Below are positions 36,928 to 46,183 of a stretch of DNA of 64,000 bases, piece by piece; the stretch's first letter is position 1; each line of letters begins with the position of its first letter. This DNA is from Allotamlana fucoidanivorans (GTDB lineage: Bacteria > Bacteroidota > Bacteroidia > Flavobacteriales > Flavobacteriaceae). The DNA lies in the NCBI RefSeq assembly GCF_045788535.1, contig NZ_CP074074.1, positions 434,001 to 498,000 of the forward strand, given 5' to 3'. The notes beneath the pieces were generated by a model. That model was not told the DNA's origin, did no database searches, and saw only the letters and a program-made list of their open reading frames with translations. A program made the translations under genes and the position numbers.

Positions 36928-38106
36928 TTAATCTGAAAACACCACAACACTTTCTATCCTTCTATTAATGCCATGCTTAGCGTCAGTACAAGGTTTACTT
37001 CCATCACAATCATTTAATAATTGTGATTCTCCAAATCCTTCACTTTCTATTCTGGAATCATTTATTCCTTTACCTATCAAATAATCTTTCACAGCATTTG
37101 CCCGTGTTTCTGAAAGTTTCTGATTATATTCTCTAGTACCACGAGAATCCGTGTGTCCGTTAATTTTCAGATTAACTTCTTTATGATTTTCTAAAATTGA
37201 AATCAATGCATCTAACACTTGTTTTGAATCATTAGTTAAAGTAAACGAATCAAATTTAAAATACACCACACCCAAATTACTTATATCATTCTCAACCTGC
37301 TCCTTACGAGCTAGGATTTCTCGCTGCCTCTCTTCCTCCTTTTCTTTTGCTAACTGTTTTTTTCTTTCTGCTTCCCTTTGAAAGGCTAAAGCCTCAGCTT
37401 CTTTCTTTTTATTAATACGTTCAATAGAATCTAATTTTCTTTGATTTTCTTTTGCTATAGATTCCTTCAATTCAGCTTTTTGAAGGCCTTTTTTCGTTAA
37501 TTCTTTTTTAATGCCAAACCTATAAACTACACCTGCGGCATGCTGTACATGATCTGTACCTACCCCGCCTAGTCGCCATTTACCTGAAGAACTAAAATCA
37601 AAACCCCAATGATCAGACAACCAAGTTCTAAATCCAACAACACCATTAAATGTACCTTTGGGTGTATTATCAGAATCGGTATACCCTAAACCTACCCCGA
37701 CATAAGGATCAAACCAGCCTGTTTCACCAAATATTTTATTCAAATCATAGGACACCCTAGAATCTATTCCGTAATAATCAGATTCAACCGGATTAGGATT
37801 TCCATTAATATTTTGACCAACTTTATACTTATTATAAGTTCCTATTAATTCAATTCCTAGACCATTTTCAAAATAACGTCCAATACTAATTCTTGACGGA
37901 AAAGCAACCGCGTTTAAATGATTATTCACCTCTAAAGGCTTAACATAAATATCTCCCGATTCATCTACAAAATTGTAACCGAGTCCAACCATCCAAGAAC
38001 TTGTTACCATGCTATCTTTAACCGTTAGTTTTAATTCTTCCTGTGATATGACCAAATTAAAACATAAAAAAACACCTAATACTATAGGCCTTAAAATTAA
38101 CTTCAT
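36928..38106 (-). CDS. OmpA-family outer membrane protein
   Basis: 392 residues. Signal peptide to ~21 (NLVISQ), an N-terminal eight-strand type beta-barrel to ~205, a charged coiled-coil linker at ~205-275 (KKEAEALAFQREAERKKQLAKE), and an OmpA C-terminal peptidoglycan-binding domain at ~285-390 with FKFDS, NGHTDSRGTREYNQKLSETRANAV and ESEGFGES. It ties the outer membrane to the cell wall. The long coiled coil between barrel and anchor is the usual flavobacterial arrangement. It is transcribed alone from a minus-strand promoter with TACTTTTG at 38132-38139. Confidence 0.92.
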   Translation of the reverse strand: MKLILRPIVLGVFLCFNLVISQEELKLTVKDSMVTSSWMVGLGYNFVDESGDIYVKPLEVNNHLNAVAFPSRISIGRYFENGLGIELIGTYNKYKVGQNINGNPNPVESDYYGIDSRVSYDLNKIFGETGWFDPYVGVGLGYTDSDNTPKGTFNGVVGFRTWLSDHWGFDFSSSGKWRLGGVGTDHVQHAAGVVYRFGIKKELTKKGLQKAELKESIAKENQRKLDSIERINKKKEAEALAFQREAERKKQLAKEKEEERQREILARKEQVENDISNLGVVYFKFDSFTLTNDSKQVLDALISILENHKEVNLKINGHTDSRGTREYNQKLSETRANAVKDYLIGKGINDSRIESEGFGESQLLNDCDGSKPCTDAKHGINRRIESVVVFSD

Positions 38107-38131
38107 GATGTGCTTGGGCTTAAAATTTTAC

Positions 38132-38139
38132 CAAAAGTA
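38132..38139 (-). promoter_or_regulatory. -7 box of OmpA-family gene
   Basis: Minus-strand TACTTTTG matches TAnnTTTG exactly, 25 bases upstream of the ATG. No clear -33 partner is seen. Confidence 0.5.
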
Positions 38140-38214
38140 GAAAACCGCTAAAAAAGTGATTTATAAAATCTATAAAATGCTTTTTTATTCGCTCTGAAAC
38201 AGCGTATAACACCT

Positions 38215-40716
38215 TTAAAAAGAAAACCCAAAAGCCCCAGTTATTCCAAATTTTCTAGCCATAGGGTTTTCTATTGGATTTAAATAGTTGCCTCTAAAAT
38301 TAAAGTCTAACCTAAATACTTTAAAAATATTACCAACACCAAAACTATATTCATAATAGGGCACTGAAGACGGGGCTTTGTACACTAACCCTGAAGCATT
38401 AATGGCCTTGTTTTCATCGGACACACTACCCATTACTCCTCTAATACCCGCTATAGCCCTAAGGTTATATTTTTTTAAGAAAGGAATTCTTGAAAAAATA
38501 CGTCCGTTAAAATTGTGCTCAATATGTACAGACGTATAAGTATCTGCAACAAATTCATAAAAGTCAAGCTGAGAAAATGTATTATAAATGGAAAAGTAAC
38601 TTTGATTACCAGGTACCACACTCATTAATCCCAAAGGCACCACACCAAACGTTTTACCAGCCTCGAGTGTGGTGTATAACCGTCCAAACCCACCAATCTG
38701 CCAAGGCTTTATAAACCTAAACTGAAGTTTGGTATAGTCAAAATTATCTCCCTGCTTCCCTTTATGCCCTTTACTAACTTGAGCAAAAAGTTGTGCAAAA
38801 TCATCATTAGCCGTCAAGCGTTCCACGCCGTACCCTGTCATCTTTCGATTTGGAAAATAAGCCATTAAAAAGGTACTTTCAAACTGCTTTATTTCTGAAG
38901 AAATCCCTGTAGGCGAATTAGCGTCATAATAGTCTAAACTGAAGGTAGGCGAAGCTGATTCTAATGTACGATAACTTCCTCCTAATTTTAAAATTAAATT
39001 TTTAGCAGGCTCAATTTCAAGTCCTATAGTAGATAAATTTATGTTAGTCAACTTATCATTGGTGGCCGTGGTAAACACACCTGACGACGCAAAACTTCTT
39101 CCTAACACATCATTTGATGTTGTTAAACTCGCCCCAATTTGCTCAACATCTCTTCTGTTTCCTCCTGAAATAATTAACCTAGTACGTTTATCTAGCAACC
39201 ACTTACCTGAAATACCATATTTGAATTTATTGTCATTAAAACCATAGGCCATGAAACCTTCAATACGCCACAAATCATTTCGACCAAAATAGGTTCTACC
39301 ACCAGCTCGTAACCGCCAGCCTTCAACATCATTATAACCCACCGTAGAATATATAGGTCCATAATCTAGAGGCAATGAATTAAATTCAATATATCCTGAA
39401 GCTAAAATGCTTCCTAAATTATAAAGCCTCTTAAATTTTTTGACAGTTTTTAAGGTATCTAGCATTTTATATACCCCTTTCTCGTCTTTGTTAAGTTTTT
39501 CTAATCTATTTTCAGACCAAAAATCATCACTTCTATCATAAACATCTTTATCAAAGAAGTTAACCTCCTTTTCATAAAACTTTTTATCCTGTTTAACATC
39601 AAACTTATAATTATCATAAAGCGTGGTTCGTTTTCCGTAAATACCCCGTGACTTCTCTTTCTTATTAAAAGCAAAATCAGACATCATATAATCGCGCTTC
39701 ACTAAAAACAGCGAGTCATTTAGCACTTCAAATTCTTGTTCAATATAAATCTCTTTAACCCAATTTATATTAGCACTTTTTGAAGCCTGCATATTAATTT
39801 CTTTAATAGCATAGGTAGTGTCTGCTACCCAGAAATCGCCTTTAAAGGTCAGCTCATTTTTTCTTCTGGGATAATAAATAATATTGTAACACCACTTATT
39901 ATCTATGAAAGCACTATCAGAAAGCACATAGTTGTAGGTACTGATTCCTGTTCTAGAAATGGGACTTACAAAGCTTTTATCAAAGAACTTCAAATAGTTG
40001 TCATAAACGTTAAAATCTGAATATAAATCTTTTATAAAATCAATAATAATTTGATTATCACTAAAGCCAGAGTTCTTATTACCTTCAAGAGTTTCTTTAG
40101 TTTTATGAATAACATTATCACCATATACCTTTGAAAACGACTCATTTATAAAAATAGGCAAATAGGTTTTACCCGTTACGCTCGAGGTGTCAACTTGATC
40201 AAAAATAAACTCCATGCCTTTAAAGAGTCTACTTTTTATAAGAGCGCTATCAATAGTATTGATATCAAATTCTAGTTTCTCGTATTTATCAAATTGGTAT
40301 TGACTAAACTGCTTCAAGCCATTACTACGTTTATTGGCCCATATTTTTCTCAATAAATCAATAGCTGGATTGTTTTTTTTAGGTTGTTTTCCTGAAATAA
40401 TGACCACCTGATCAAGCTGACTTGCTTCTTCCTTGAGTGTAACGTTTAAATTATAAGTTACTTTCTTATCTAAGGAAAGCTTTAAAGTTTCAAAACCAAT
40501 AAAAGACACAGTGATTTCTTCCCAATTTTCATCAGACTCCAAATAAAATCTTCCATCTTCATTTGTTATGGTACCTTGCGTTGATTCGCTAAAAATAACA
40601 TTGGCAAATGAAATTGGGGCATTATCTTCATCAAATACATAACCGCTCACTTTGGTTTGAGCCGTCATTGCAACCCCACTAAAAATCAAAAATACCTGAA
40701 GTAGTCTTATGTTCAT
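38215..40716 (-). CDS. DUF5686 / carboxypeptidase-regulatory-like outer membrane protein
   Basis: 833 residues with a signal peptide to ~19 (VAMTAQ). A carboxypeptidase-regulatory-like beta-sandwich at ~20-100 (VSGYVFDEDNAPISFANVIF) is followed by the DUF5686 region (NPAIDLLRKIWANKRSN, then YLPIFINESFSKVYG and YNIIYYPRRKNELTFKGDFWVADTTYAI) and a C-terminal part rich in amphipathic strands that ends with GITGAFGFSF, as in beta-barrels. Widespread in Bacteroidota, without a known function; an outer membrane location is inferred. It starts 64 bases downstream of pdhB, after that gene's terminator. Confidence 0.85.
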   Translation of the reverse strand: MNIRLLQVFLIFSGVAMTAQTKVSGYVFDEDNAPISFANVIFSESTQGTITNEDGRFYLESDENWEEITVSFIGFETLKLSLDKKVTYNLNVTLKEEASQLDQVVIISGKQPKKNNPAIDLLRKIWANKRSNGLKQFSQYQFDKYEKLEFDINTIDSALIKSRLFKGMEFIFDQVDTSSVTGKTYLPIFINESFSKVYGDNVIHKTKETLEGNKNSGFSDNQIIIDFIKDLYSDFNVYDNYLKFFDKSFVSPISRTGISTYNYVLSDSAFIDNKWCYNIIYYPRRKNELTFKGDFWVADTTYAIKEINMQASKSANINWVKEIYIEQEFEVLNDSLFLVKRDYMMSDFAFNKKEKSRGIYGKRTTLYDNYKFDVKQDKKFYEKEVNFFDKDVYDRSDDFWSENRLEKLNKDEKGVYKMLDTLKTVKKFKRLYNLGSILASGYIEFNSLPLDYGPIYSTVGYNDVEGWRLRAGGRTYFGRNDLWRIEGFMAYGFNDNKFKYGISGKWLLDKRTRLIISGGNRRDVEQIGASLTTSNDVLGRSFASSGVFTTATNDKLTNINLSTIGLEIEPAKNLILKLGGSYRTLESASPTFSLDYYDANSPTGISSEIKQFESTFLMAYFPNRKMTGYGVERLTANDDFAQLFAQVSKGHKGKQGDNFDYTKLQFRFIKPWQIGGFGRLYTTLEAGKTFGVVPLGLMSVVPGNQSYFSIYNTFSQLDFYEFVADTYTSVHIEHNFNGRIFSRIPFLKKYNLRAIAGIRGVMGSVSDENKAINASGLVYKAPSSVPYYEYSFGVGNIFKVFRLDFNFRGNYLNPIENPMARKFGITGAFGFSF

Positions 40717-40726
40717 AAATACAAAA

Positions 40727-40758
40727 AAACTTCACCAACAAATTTGTCAATGAAGTTT
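40727..40758 (-). terminator. terminator of pdhB
   Basis: Minus-strand outer stem AAACTTCA/TGAAGTTT with an inner ACAAATTTGT palindrome, followed by T-rich sequence, 22 bases after the stop. Confidence 0.75.
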
Positions 40759-40780
40759 ATATAACGTAAAAAATATACTT

Positions 40781-41758
40781 TTATTTGTACATTACCTTCT
40801 TTACAGCTTTGATAACATCATCACTGTTAGGTAACCATTCTGCCAGTAACACTGGAGAATAAGGAGCAGGCGTATCAGCTGTGTTTAACTTAATAACTGG
40901 AGCATCCAAATAATCAAACGCCTCAGACTGCACTAAATAAGTAATTTCAGTGGCTACACTACCAAACGGCCAAGCTTCTTCTAGAACTACTAATCTATTG
41001 GTTTTCTTTACAGACTCCACAATCGCTTTTCTATCCATTGGGCGCACTGTACGTAAATCTATAATTTCACAAGAAATACCTTCTTTTTCTAATTGGTCTG
41101 CGGCTTTGTAGGCTTCTTTAATAATCTTTCCAAAAGACACGATAGTAACATCATCGCCTTTTCGTTTAATATCGGCTACGCCAATAGGCAACACATACTC
41201 CCCTTCGGGCACTTCACCTTTATCACCATACATTTGCTCACTCTCCATAAAAATCACTGGATCATCATCTCTAATTGCGGCCTTTAACAAACCTTTTGCA
41301 TCATAAGGATTTGAAGGTACCACAACTTTTAAACCTGGCGTATTAGCAAACCAGTTCTCAAAAGCTTGAGAGTGCGTAGCTCCCAACTGCCCTGCAGAGG
41401 CCGTAGGACCACGAAATACAATAGGGCACTTAAACTGCCCACCAGACATTTGCCTGATTTTCGCAGCATTATTTATAATTTGATCAATTCCAACTAAAGA
41501 GAAGTTAAACGTCATATACTCCACAATAGGTCTATTACCAGTCATGGTAGAACCTACAGCAATTCCTGCAAAACCAAGCTCTGCAATTGGGGTATCTATA
41601 ACACGCTTTGGCCCAAACTCATCTAACATACCTTTTGATGCTTTGTATGCACCATTATATTCTGCTACCTCCTCACCCATTAAGTACACGCTCTCATCTC
41701 TGCGCATTTCTTCACTCATGGCTTCGCAAATAGCTTCTCTAAATTGAATTGTCTTCAT
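40781..41758 (-). CDS. pdhB: pyruvate dehydrogenase E1 component, beta subunit
   Basis: 325 residues, the full length of the family. Landmarks are the N-terminal TIQFREAICEAMSEEM, GMLDEFGPKRVIDTPIAELGF, RGPTASAGQLGATHSQ, VVPSNPYDAKGLLKAAIRDDDPVIFMESE and the C-terminal TADTPAPYSP. With the alpha subunit (not in the window) it forms the thiamine-diphosphate E1 enzyme that decarboxylates pyruvate and loads acetyl onto lipoyl-E2. Cytoplasmic. It is divergent from etfB across a 305-base gap. Confidence 0.93.
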   Translation of the reverse strand: MKTIQFREAICEAMSEEMRRDESVYLMGEEVAEYNGAYKASKGMLDEFGPKRVIDTPIAELGFAGIAVGSTMTGNRPIVEYMTFNFSLVGIDQIINNAAKIRQMSGGQFKCPIVFRGPTASAGQLGATHSQAFENWFANTPGLKVVVPSNPYDAKGLLKAAIRDDDPVIFMESEQMYGDKGEVPEGEYVLPIGVADIKRKGDDVTIVSFGKIIKEAYKAADQLEKEGISCEIIDLRTVRPMDRKAIVESVKKTNRLVVLEEAWPFGSVATEITYLVQSEAFDYLDAPVIKLNTADTPAPYSPVLLAEWLPNSDDVIKAVKKVMYK

Positions 41759-42063
41759 TAAGATTGATTTTTATACGAGATGCAAAAATAGGAATTATTA
41801 AGAATAATCTAACATAAAATCAAAAAGGAAAATTATCTAGAAAATAATTTTTATTAAGTTCACAGAAATCTATAACAATAACTGAGGATATACTAAAACC
41901 CTTATTAATTGATTTTGTTGTGCTAACATCTTCATGAAAATCATTTTTAAGTCAACTAATCAAAATAACAACACATATTTACTATGCATGCATAGTAAAT
42001 ATTCAGAATAAAATATTTAACTTCGTATCCTAAATAAAATGAGACCTTTTAACAAATAAGCAA
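41759..42063. other. 305-base divergent promoter region pdhB/etfB
   Basis: No gene is seen. It contains a perfect 28-bp palindrome at 41975-42002 and a -7-like TAACTTCG at 42018-42025 on the etfB side. The pdhB side is simply AT-rich with no clear box. Confidence 0.6.
41975..42002. promoter_or_regulatory. perfect 28-bp palindrome, candidate operator of etfBA
   Basis: The half-site is ATATTTACTATGCA followed by its exact reverse complement. It ends 15 bases before the -7-like TAACTTCG and so covers the -33 position of the etfB promoter, as expected for a repressor site. Confidence 0.6.
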
Positions 42064-42810
42064 ATGAAAATATTAGTGTGTATTAGTCATGTACCTGACA
42101 CTACTTCAAAGATTAATTTCACTGAGGACAAAACAACATTTGACACCAATGGTGTTCAGTTTGTAATTAACCCCAATGATGAATTTGGTTTAACACGCGC
42201 CATGTGGTTTAAAGAAAAACAAGGCGCACATATTACTGTTGTAAATGTTGGCGGTCCTGAAACAGAACCCACATTGCGAAAAGCTTTAGCTATTGGTGCC
42301 GATGAAGCTATCCGCATTAACACCGTAGCCACTGATGGTTTTTCTGTGGCCAAACAACTTGCCGAAGTTGTAACTAATGGGGCTTACAATTTAATAATAG
42401 CCGGCAGAGAATCTATTGACTATAACGGAGGTATGGTTCCTGGTATATTAGCAGGGTTGACCAGTTCTAATTTTGTAAACAACTGTATGGGGCTTGAAAT
42501 TGACGGGCATTCAGCTACGGTTATTCGAGAAATTGATGGCGGAAAAGAAACAGTTTCTACCTCACTCCCCTTGGTTATTGGTGGTCAAAAAGGTTTGGTT
42601 GAAGAAAGTGATTTAAGAATACCTAATATGCGCGGTATAATGATGGCTAGAAAAAAACCACTAAACGTTGTTGAACCTGTAGCTTCTGAAACAAAAACAA
42701 GTTCATTATCATTTGAAAAACCTGCTCCAAAAGGTGCTGTTACTTTAGTATCGCCTGATAATTTAGACGAGCTAATAAACCTACTTCATAACGAAGCCAA
42801 GGTGATTTAA
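42064..42810 (+). CDS. etfB: electron transfer flavoprotein beta subunit
   Basis: 248 residues, normal length. Signature segments are MKILVCISHVPDT, NPNDEFGLTRAMWFKE, ALAIGADEAIRI and IAGRESIDYNGGMVPGILAG, plus the C-terminal arm that wraps the alpha subunit. With EtfA it accepts electrons from acyl-CoA and other dehydrogenases and passes them to the quinone pool through ETF-QO. Cytoplasmic. It is followed by etfA after 103 bases that hold two small hairpins. A palindromic candidate operator lies upstream. Confidence 0.95.
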   Translation: MKILVCISHVPDTTSKINFTEDKTTFDTNGVQFVINPNDEFGLTRAMWFKEKQGAHITVVNVGGPETEPTLRKALAIGADEAIRINTVATDGFSVAKQLAEVVTNGAYNLIIAGRESIDYNGGMVPGILAGLTSSNFVNNCMGLEIDGHSATVIREIDGGKETVSTSLPLVIGGQKGLVEESDLRIPNMRGIMMARKKPLNVVEPVASETKTSSLSFEKPAPKGAVTLVSPDNLDELINLLHNEAKVI

Positions 42811-42825
42811 AACAAGAAGCGTTCT

Positions 42826-42851
42826 TTCCGATACTTGTTTTCGGAATTTTT
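42826..42851 (+). terminator. attenuator-like hairpin between etfB and etfA
   Basis: The stem TTCCGA/TCGGAA with a 9-base loop is followed by five T. It may lower etfA transcription relative to etfB or be readily read through. Confidence 0.5.
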
Positions 42852-42875
42852 AATAACAGAATTGGTTAAATCTTA

Positions 42876-42894
42876 TCCTGAAATGCATTCGGGA
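42876..42894. repeat. small inverted repeat in etfB-etfA spacer
   Basis: TCCTGAA-N5-TTCGGGA (one G-T pair), 19 bases before the etfA start. No T-run, unknown role. Confidence 0.4.
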
Positions 42895-42913
42895 AGACAA
42901 AAAAATAAAAATT

Positions 42914-43870
42914 ATGTCAGTTTTAGTATATACAGAATCAGAACAAGGCGCCTTTAAAAAAGCAGCATTCGAAGTTGCTTCATATGCCAAGGCCGTTGCC
43001 AATCAATTAGGCACATCGGTTACGGCGGTAGCCATAAATACAGAGGACACTTCAACATTAGGCCATTATGGTGTTGACAAGATATTAAATATAAATAACG
43101 ATGCATTACAAGGTTTTAATGCTAAAATTTACGCATCTGTTTTAGCACAGGCGGCTCAAAACGAAGAAGCAAAGGTCATTATTGTAAGTTCAAGCGCAAA
43201 TAGTAAATATGTAGCACCATTATTAGCGGCTTCATTACAAGCAGGCTATGCCTCAAATGTGGTTAAAACACCTTCAAATGTGAGTCCGTTTACTGTAAAA
43301 CGTAGTGCGTTCACTAATAAAGCCTTTGAAAACATACAAATTAATACAGAAGTAAAAATTGTTGGTGTTTCAAATAATGCCTTTGGCATAGTTGAAAATC
43401 CATCTAATGCAACTTCTGAAAATTTCACTCCATCTATTCCTGAGTCTAGCACCAAGGTAGAATCGGTTGATAAAGCTGTAGGTAAGGTAACCATTGCCGA
43501 TGCCGAAATAGTAGTTTCTGGCGGACGTGGTTTAAAAGGTCCTGAAAATTGGGGCATGATTGAAGAACTTGCCGATGTTTTAGGCGCAGCAACAGCGTGT
43601 TCAAAACCCGTATCAGATTTAGGATGGCGCCCTCATGGTGAGCATGTTGGACAAACAGGGAAGCCTGTAGCATCAAACTTGTATATTGCCATAGGTATTT
43701 CTGGAGCCATTCAACATTTAGCTGGTGTAAACGCCTCAAAAGTAAAGGTGGTAATAAATACCGATCCTGAAGCACCGTTTTTTAAAGCAGCCGATTATGG
43801 TGTAGTTGGAGACGCCTTTCAAGTAGTTCCTGAATTAATTGAAAAATTGAAAGCATTTAAAGCACAATAA
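42914..43870 (+). CDS. etfA: electron transfer flavoprotein alpha subunit
   Basis: 318 residues. The C-terminal FAD-binding domain is fully recognisable: VSGGRGLKGPENWGMIEELADVLGAATACSKPVSDLGWRPH, GQTGKPVASNLYIAIGISGAIQH and INTDPEAPFFKAADYGVVGD. The N-terminal half is more divergent, as usual. It pairs with EtfB to carry the flavin between dehydrogenases and ETF-quinone oxidoreductase. Probably co-transcribed with etfB. A long inverted repeat follows before the DUF151 gene. Confidence 0.95.
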   Translation: MSVLVYTESEQGAFKKAAFEVASYAKAVANQLGTSVTAVAINTEDTSTLGHYGVDKILNINNDALQGFNAKIYASVLAQAAQNEEAKVIIVSSSANSKYVAPLLAASLQAGYASNVVKTPSNVSPFTVKRSAFTNKAFENIQINTEVKIVGVSNNAFGIVENPSNATSENFTPSIPESSTKVESVDKAVGKVTIADAEIVVSGGRGLKGPENWGMIEELADVLGAATACSKPVSDLGWRPHGEHVGQTGKPVASNLYIAIGISGAIQHLAGVNASKVKVVINTDPEAPFFKAADYGVVGDAFQVVPELIEKLKAFKAQ

Positions 43871-43902
43871 TAATTTATATTTTATAAATTGTGTGATACT
43901 AT

Positions 43903-43975
43903 AGAACTGCTTAATTTAGCATTTTATACCTAAAACTGTTTACGCAGTTGGTAAAGTTCTAAATTAAACAGTTCT
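43903..43975 (+). terminator. long composite inverted repeat after etfA
   Basis: 17-base arms with one mismatch (AGAACTGCTTAATTTAG at 43903-43919, its partner at 43959-43975) enclose a second hairpin AACTG-TTTACG-CAGTT at 43934-43949. T-rich sequence follows and the next ATG is 18 bases downstream. Terminator, attenuator or structured leader. Confidence 0.55.
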
Positions 43976-43992
43976 TTGCGTTTTTAAAGATT

Positions 43993-44619
43993 ATGAGTTT
44001 AGTAAGATTAAATATAAAAGGGATTTCCTACAGCCAAACCCAAAATGGCGCTTACGCCTTAATTTTAAATGAAGTAGACGGAGACCGAAAACTTCCTATT
44101 GTTATAGGAGCCTTTGAAGCTCAATCTATTGCTATTGCTTTAGAAAAAGAAATAAGTCCACCAAGACCATTAACCCATGACTTATTTAAAAATTTTGCAG
44201 ATCGATTTGATATTGTGGTAAAGCAGGTTATCATTCACAAATTAGTTGACGGTGTTTTTTATTCCAGTTTAATCTGCGAACGCGATAAAATTGAAGAAAT
44301 TATTGACGCCAGAACGAGTGACGCCATTGCTTTAGCGTTGCGCTTTAGCGCCCCTATTTTTACTTACAAAAACATTTTAGACAAAGCTGGAATATATCTA
44401 AAAATTGATCCGAAGAAAAGCGATGACAATGACGATCATGCTGAAGACAGTGTTTTAATGGACGACGTAATGACGAGTGAATTAGAGCCTAGTACACCGC
44501 GAGAAAATCTCAAAGGAAAGTCTATTGAAGAACTTCAAAAAATGCTGGAAGAGGCGGTTGCTAATGAAGATTATGAAAAAGCCGCTAGTATTAGAGACGA
44601 AATTTCTAAGCGTGAATAA
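43993..44619 (+). CDS. bifunctional nuclease family protein (DUF151) with UVR motif
   Basis: 208 residues. A DUF151/BFN domain lies at ~1-130 (GAYALILNEVDGDRKLPIVIGAFEAQSIAIALE, DARTSDAIALALRFSAPIF), then an acidic linker and a C-terminal UvrB/UvrC-interaction motif (IEELQKMLEEAVANEDYEKAASIRDEI). Relatives show RNase and DNase activity, and the UVR motif suggests contact with nucleotide-excision proteins. Cytoplasmic. It stands between etfA and a nucleoside transporter with thyA further on, a grouping common in flavobacteria. The stop is 15 bases before the transporter start. Biochemical role in this organism is unknown. Confidence 0.88.
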   Translation: MSLVRLNIKGISYSQTQNGAYALILNEVDGDRKLPIVIGAFEAQSIAIALEKEISPPRPLTHDLFKNFADRFDIVVKQVIIHKLVDGVFYSSLICERDKIEEIIDARTSDAIALALRFSAPIFTYKNILDKAGIYLKIDPKKSDDNDDHAEDSVLMDDVMTSELEPSTPRENLKGKSIEELQKMLEEAVANEDYEKAASIRDEISKRE

Positions 44620-44634
44620 CTCCAATTCTAAATC

Positions 44635-46158
44635 ATGACAAAATACGTTCTGTTTTTTGCTTTTTCGGTATTATTACTTTCATCTTCATCAGCACAACAC
44701 CCAGAAAATGCACCTATAGCAGACACTACACAAACGGTTTTGCTTTCTAAACATGCTGAAACAAATCCACAACAAAACATACAAGCCTCACAAGTTATTG
44801 TAGAAACCGCAGAGGTAGTATCTATCGATAATTCTAATAGTATTATTCCTAGTCAAGGTTTTTCTTTTCATAGCTTATGGCGTGGTATCTTAGGTATGTT
44901 TTCCTTAATATTTATTGCGTTCCTATTTAGCAGTAATAAAAAAGCGATTAACTGGAAAGTGGTGGGTATTGGACTTATATTTCAGCTCCTTATAGCCATT
45001 GGCGTTTTAAAAGTAGATATTATTAAAAGCGGGTTTGAGTTTATTGGCAGTCTGTTTGTAAGTGTTCTTGATTTTACCAGAGCAGGCAGCAAATTTCTAT
45101 TTGAAGGTCTGGTTGTTGACATGGATACTTTCGGATTTATATTTGCTTTTCAAGTATTACCAACCATTATATTCTTTTCAGCTTTAACCTCTGTACTATT
45201 TTATTTAGGAATCATTCAAAAAGTAGTAAAGGGCATGGCGTGGCTCCTATCAAAAGCCTTAAAAATATCAGGTGCGGAAAGTTTAAGTGTGGCTGGAAAC
45301 ATCTTTTTAGGTCAAACCGAGGCCCCACTATTAATCAAGGCCTATTTAGAAAAAATGAATAAATCTGAAATGCTTTTAGTGATGATTGGTGGTATGGCTA
45401 CAGTAGCAGGAGCGGTACTTGCAGCATATATTGGCTTTTTAGGTGGTGATGATGCGGTATTAAGATTGTTTTATGCCAAGCACTTATTGGCAGCTTCCGT
45501 AATGGCCGCACCAGGAGCTATCGTTATTTCCAAGATTCTATACCCTCAAACAGATAATGTCAATACAGATGTTTCTGTGTCACAAGAAAAAATAGGCTCT
45601 AATTTTTTAGATGCCATTGCCAACGGCACTACCGAAGGCCTAAAACTTGCGGTAAATGTTGGTGCTATGCTATTAGTTTTTGTTGCCTTTATTGCCATGT
45701 TTAATGGTATTTTAGGTTGGATTGGAGATATTACCACCGTAAATGTTTGGATTGCTAGTCATACCGCCTACCAAAGTTTATCACTTGAATTACTTTTAGG
45801 CTATGTCTTTGCTCCTCTGATGTGGTTAATTGGTGTAGCCCAAGACGACATGGCACTTATGGGACAATTACTAGGTATAAAACTAGCCGCTAGTGAATTT
45901 ATTGGCTACATTCAGCTTAGAGACCTCAAAGATGTTAGTAATGCCATTCACCTTAATTATGAGAAATCTATTATTATGGCAACATACATGCTTTGTGGAT
46001 TTGCAAATTTTGCTTCTATTGGAATTCAAATTGGAGGTATTGGATCATTGGCTCCTGGTCAGCGTAAAACCTTATCAAAGTTTGGCATGAAAGCATTAAT
46101 AGGAGGAACCATTGCATCATTAGCTTCTGCAACCATAGCCGGTATGATTATTGGATAA
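44635..46158 (+). CDS. concentrative nucleoside transporter (NupC/CNT family)
   Basis: 507 residues. An N-terminal signal-like segment (~1-20) and a ~60-residue polar region precede the CNT core. The core has its nucleoside-gate pattern (VAGNIFLGQTEAPLLIKAYLEKMNKSEMLLVMIGGMATVAGAVLAAY), the second repeat (SNAIHLNYEKSIIMATYMLCGFANFASIGIQIGGIG) and about ten hydrophobic helices. It imports nucleosides with Na+ or H+ across the inner membrane. The extended exported-looking N-terminus is typical for Bacteroidota members. Co-directional with the DUF151 gene and with thyA, suggesting nucleotide salvage. Confidence 0.9.
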   Translation: MTKYVLFFAFSVLLLSSSSAQHPENAPIADTTQTVLLSKHAETNPQQNIQASQVIVETAEVVSIDNSNSIIPSQGFSFHSLWRGILGMFSLIFIAFLFSSNKKAINWKVVGIGLIFQLLIAIGVLKVDIIKSGFEFIGSLFVSVLDFTRAGSKFLFEGLVVDMDTFGFIFAFQVLPTIIFFSALTSVLFYLGIIQKVVKGMAWLLSKALKISGAESLSVAGNIFLGQTEAPLLIKAYLEKMNKSEMLLVMIGGMATVAGAVLAAYIGFLGGDDAVLRLFYAKHLLAASVMAAPGAIVISKILYPQTDNVNTDVSVSQEKIGSNFLDAIANGTTEGLKLAVNVGAMLLVFVAFIAMFNGILGWIGDITTVNVWIASHTAYQSLSLELLLGYVFAPLMWLIGVAQDDMALMGQLLGIKLAASEFIGYIQLRDLKDVSNAIHLNYEKSIIMATYMLCGFANFASIGIQIGGIGSLAPGQRKTLSKFGMKALIGGTIASLASATIAGMIIG

Positions 46159-46183
46159 AAAGCAAAGTATTCATAAATTAATG

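Noticed and set aside
43446..43775. 109-codon open frame antisense to etfA
   Set aside because: Leu/Gln-rich translation with no domain, lying wholly inside a well-defined gene on the other strand; a codon-bias shadow.
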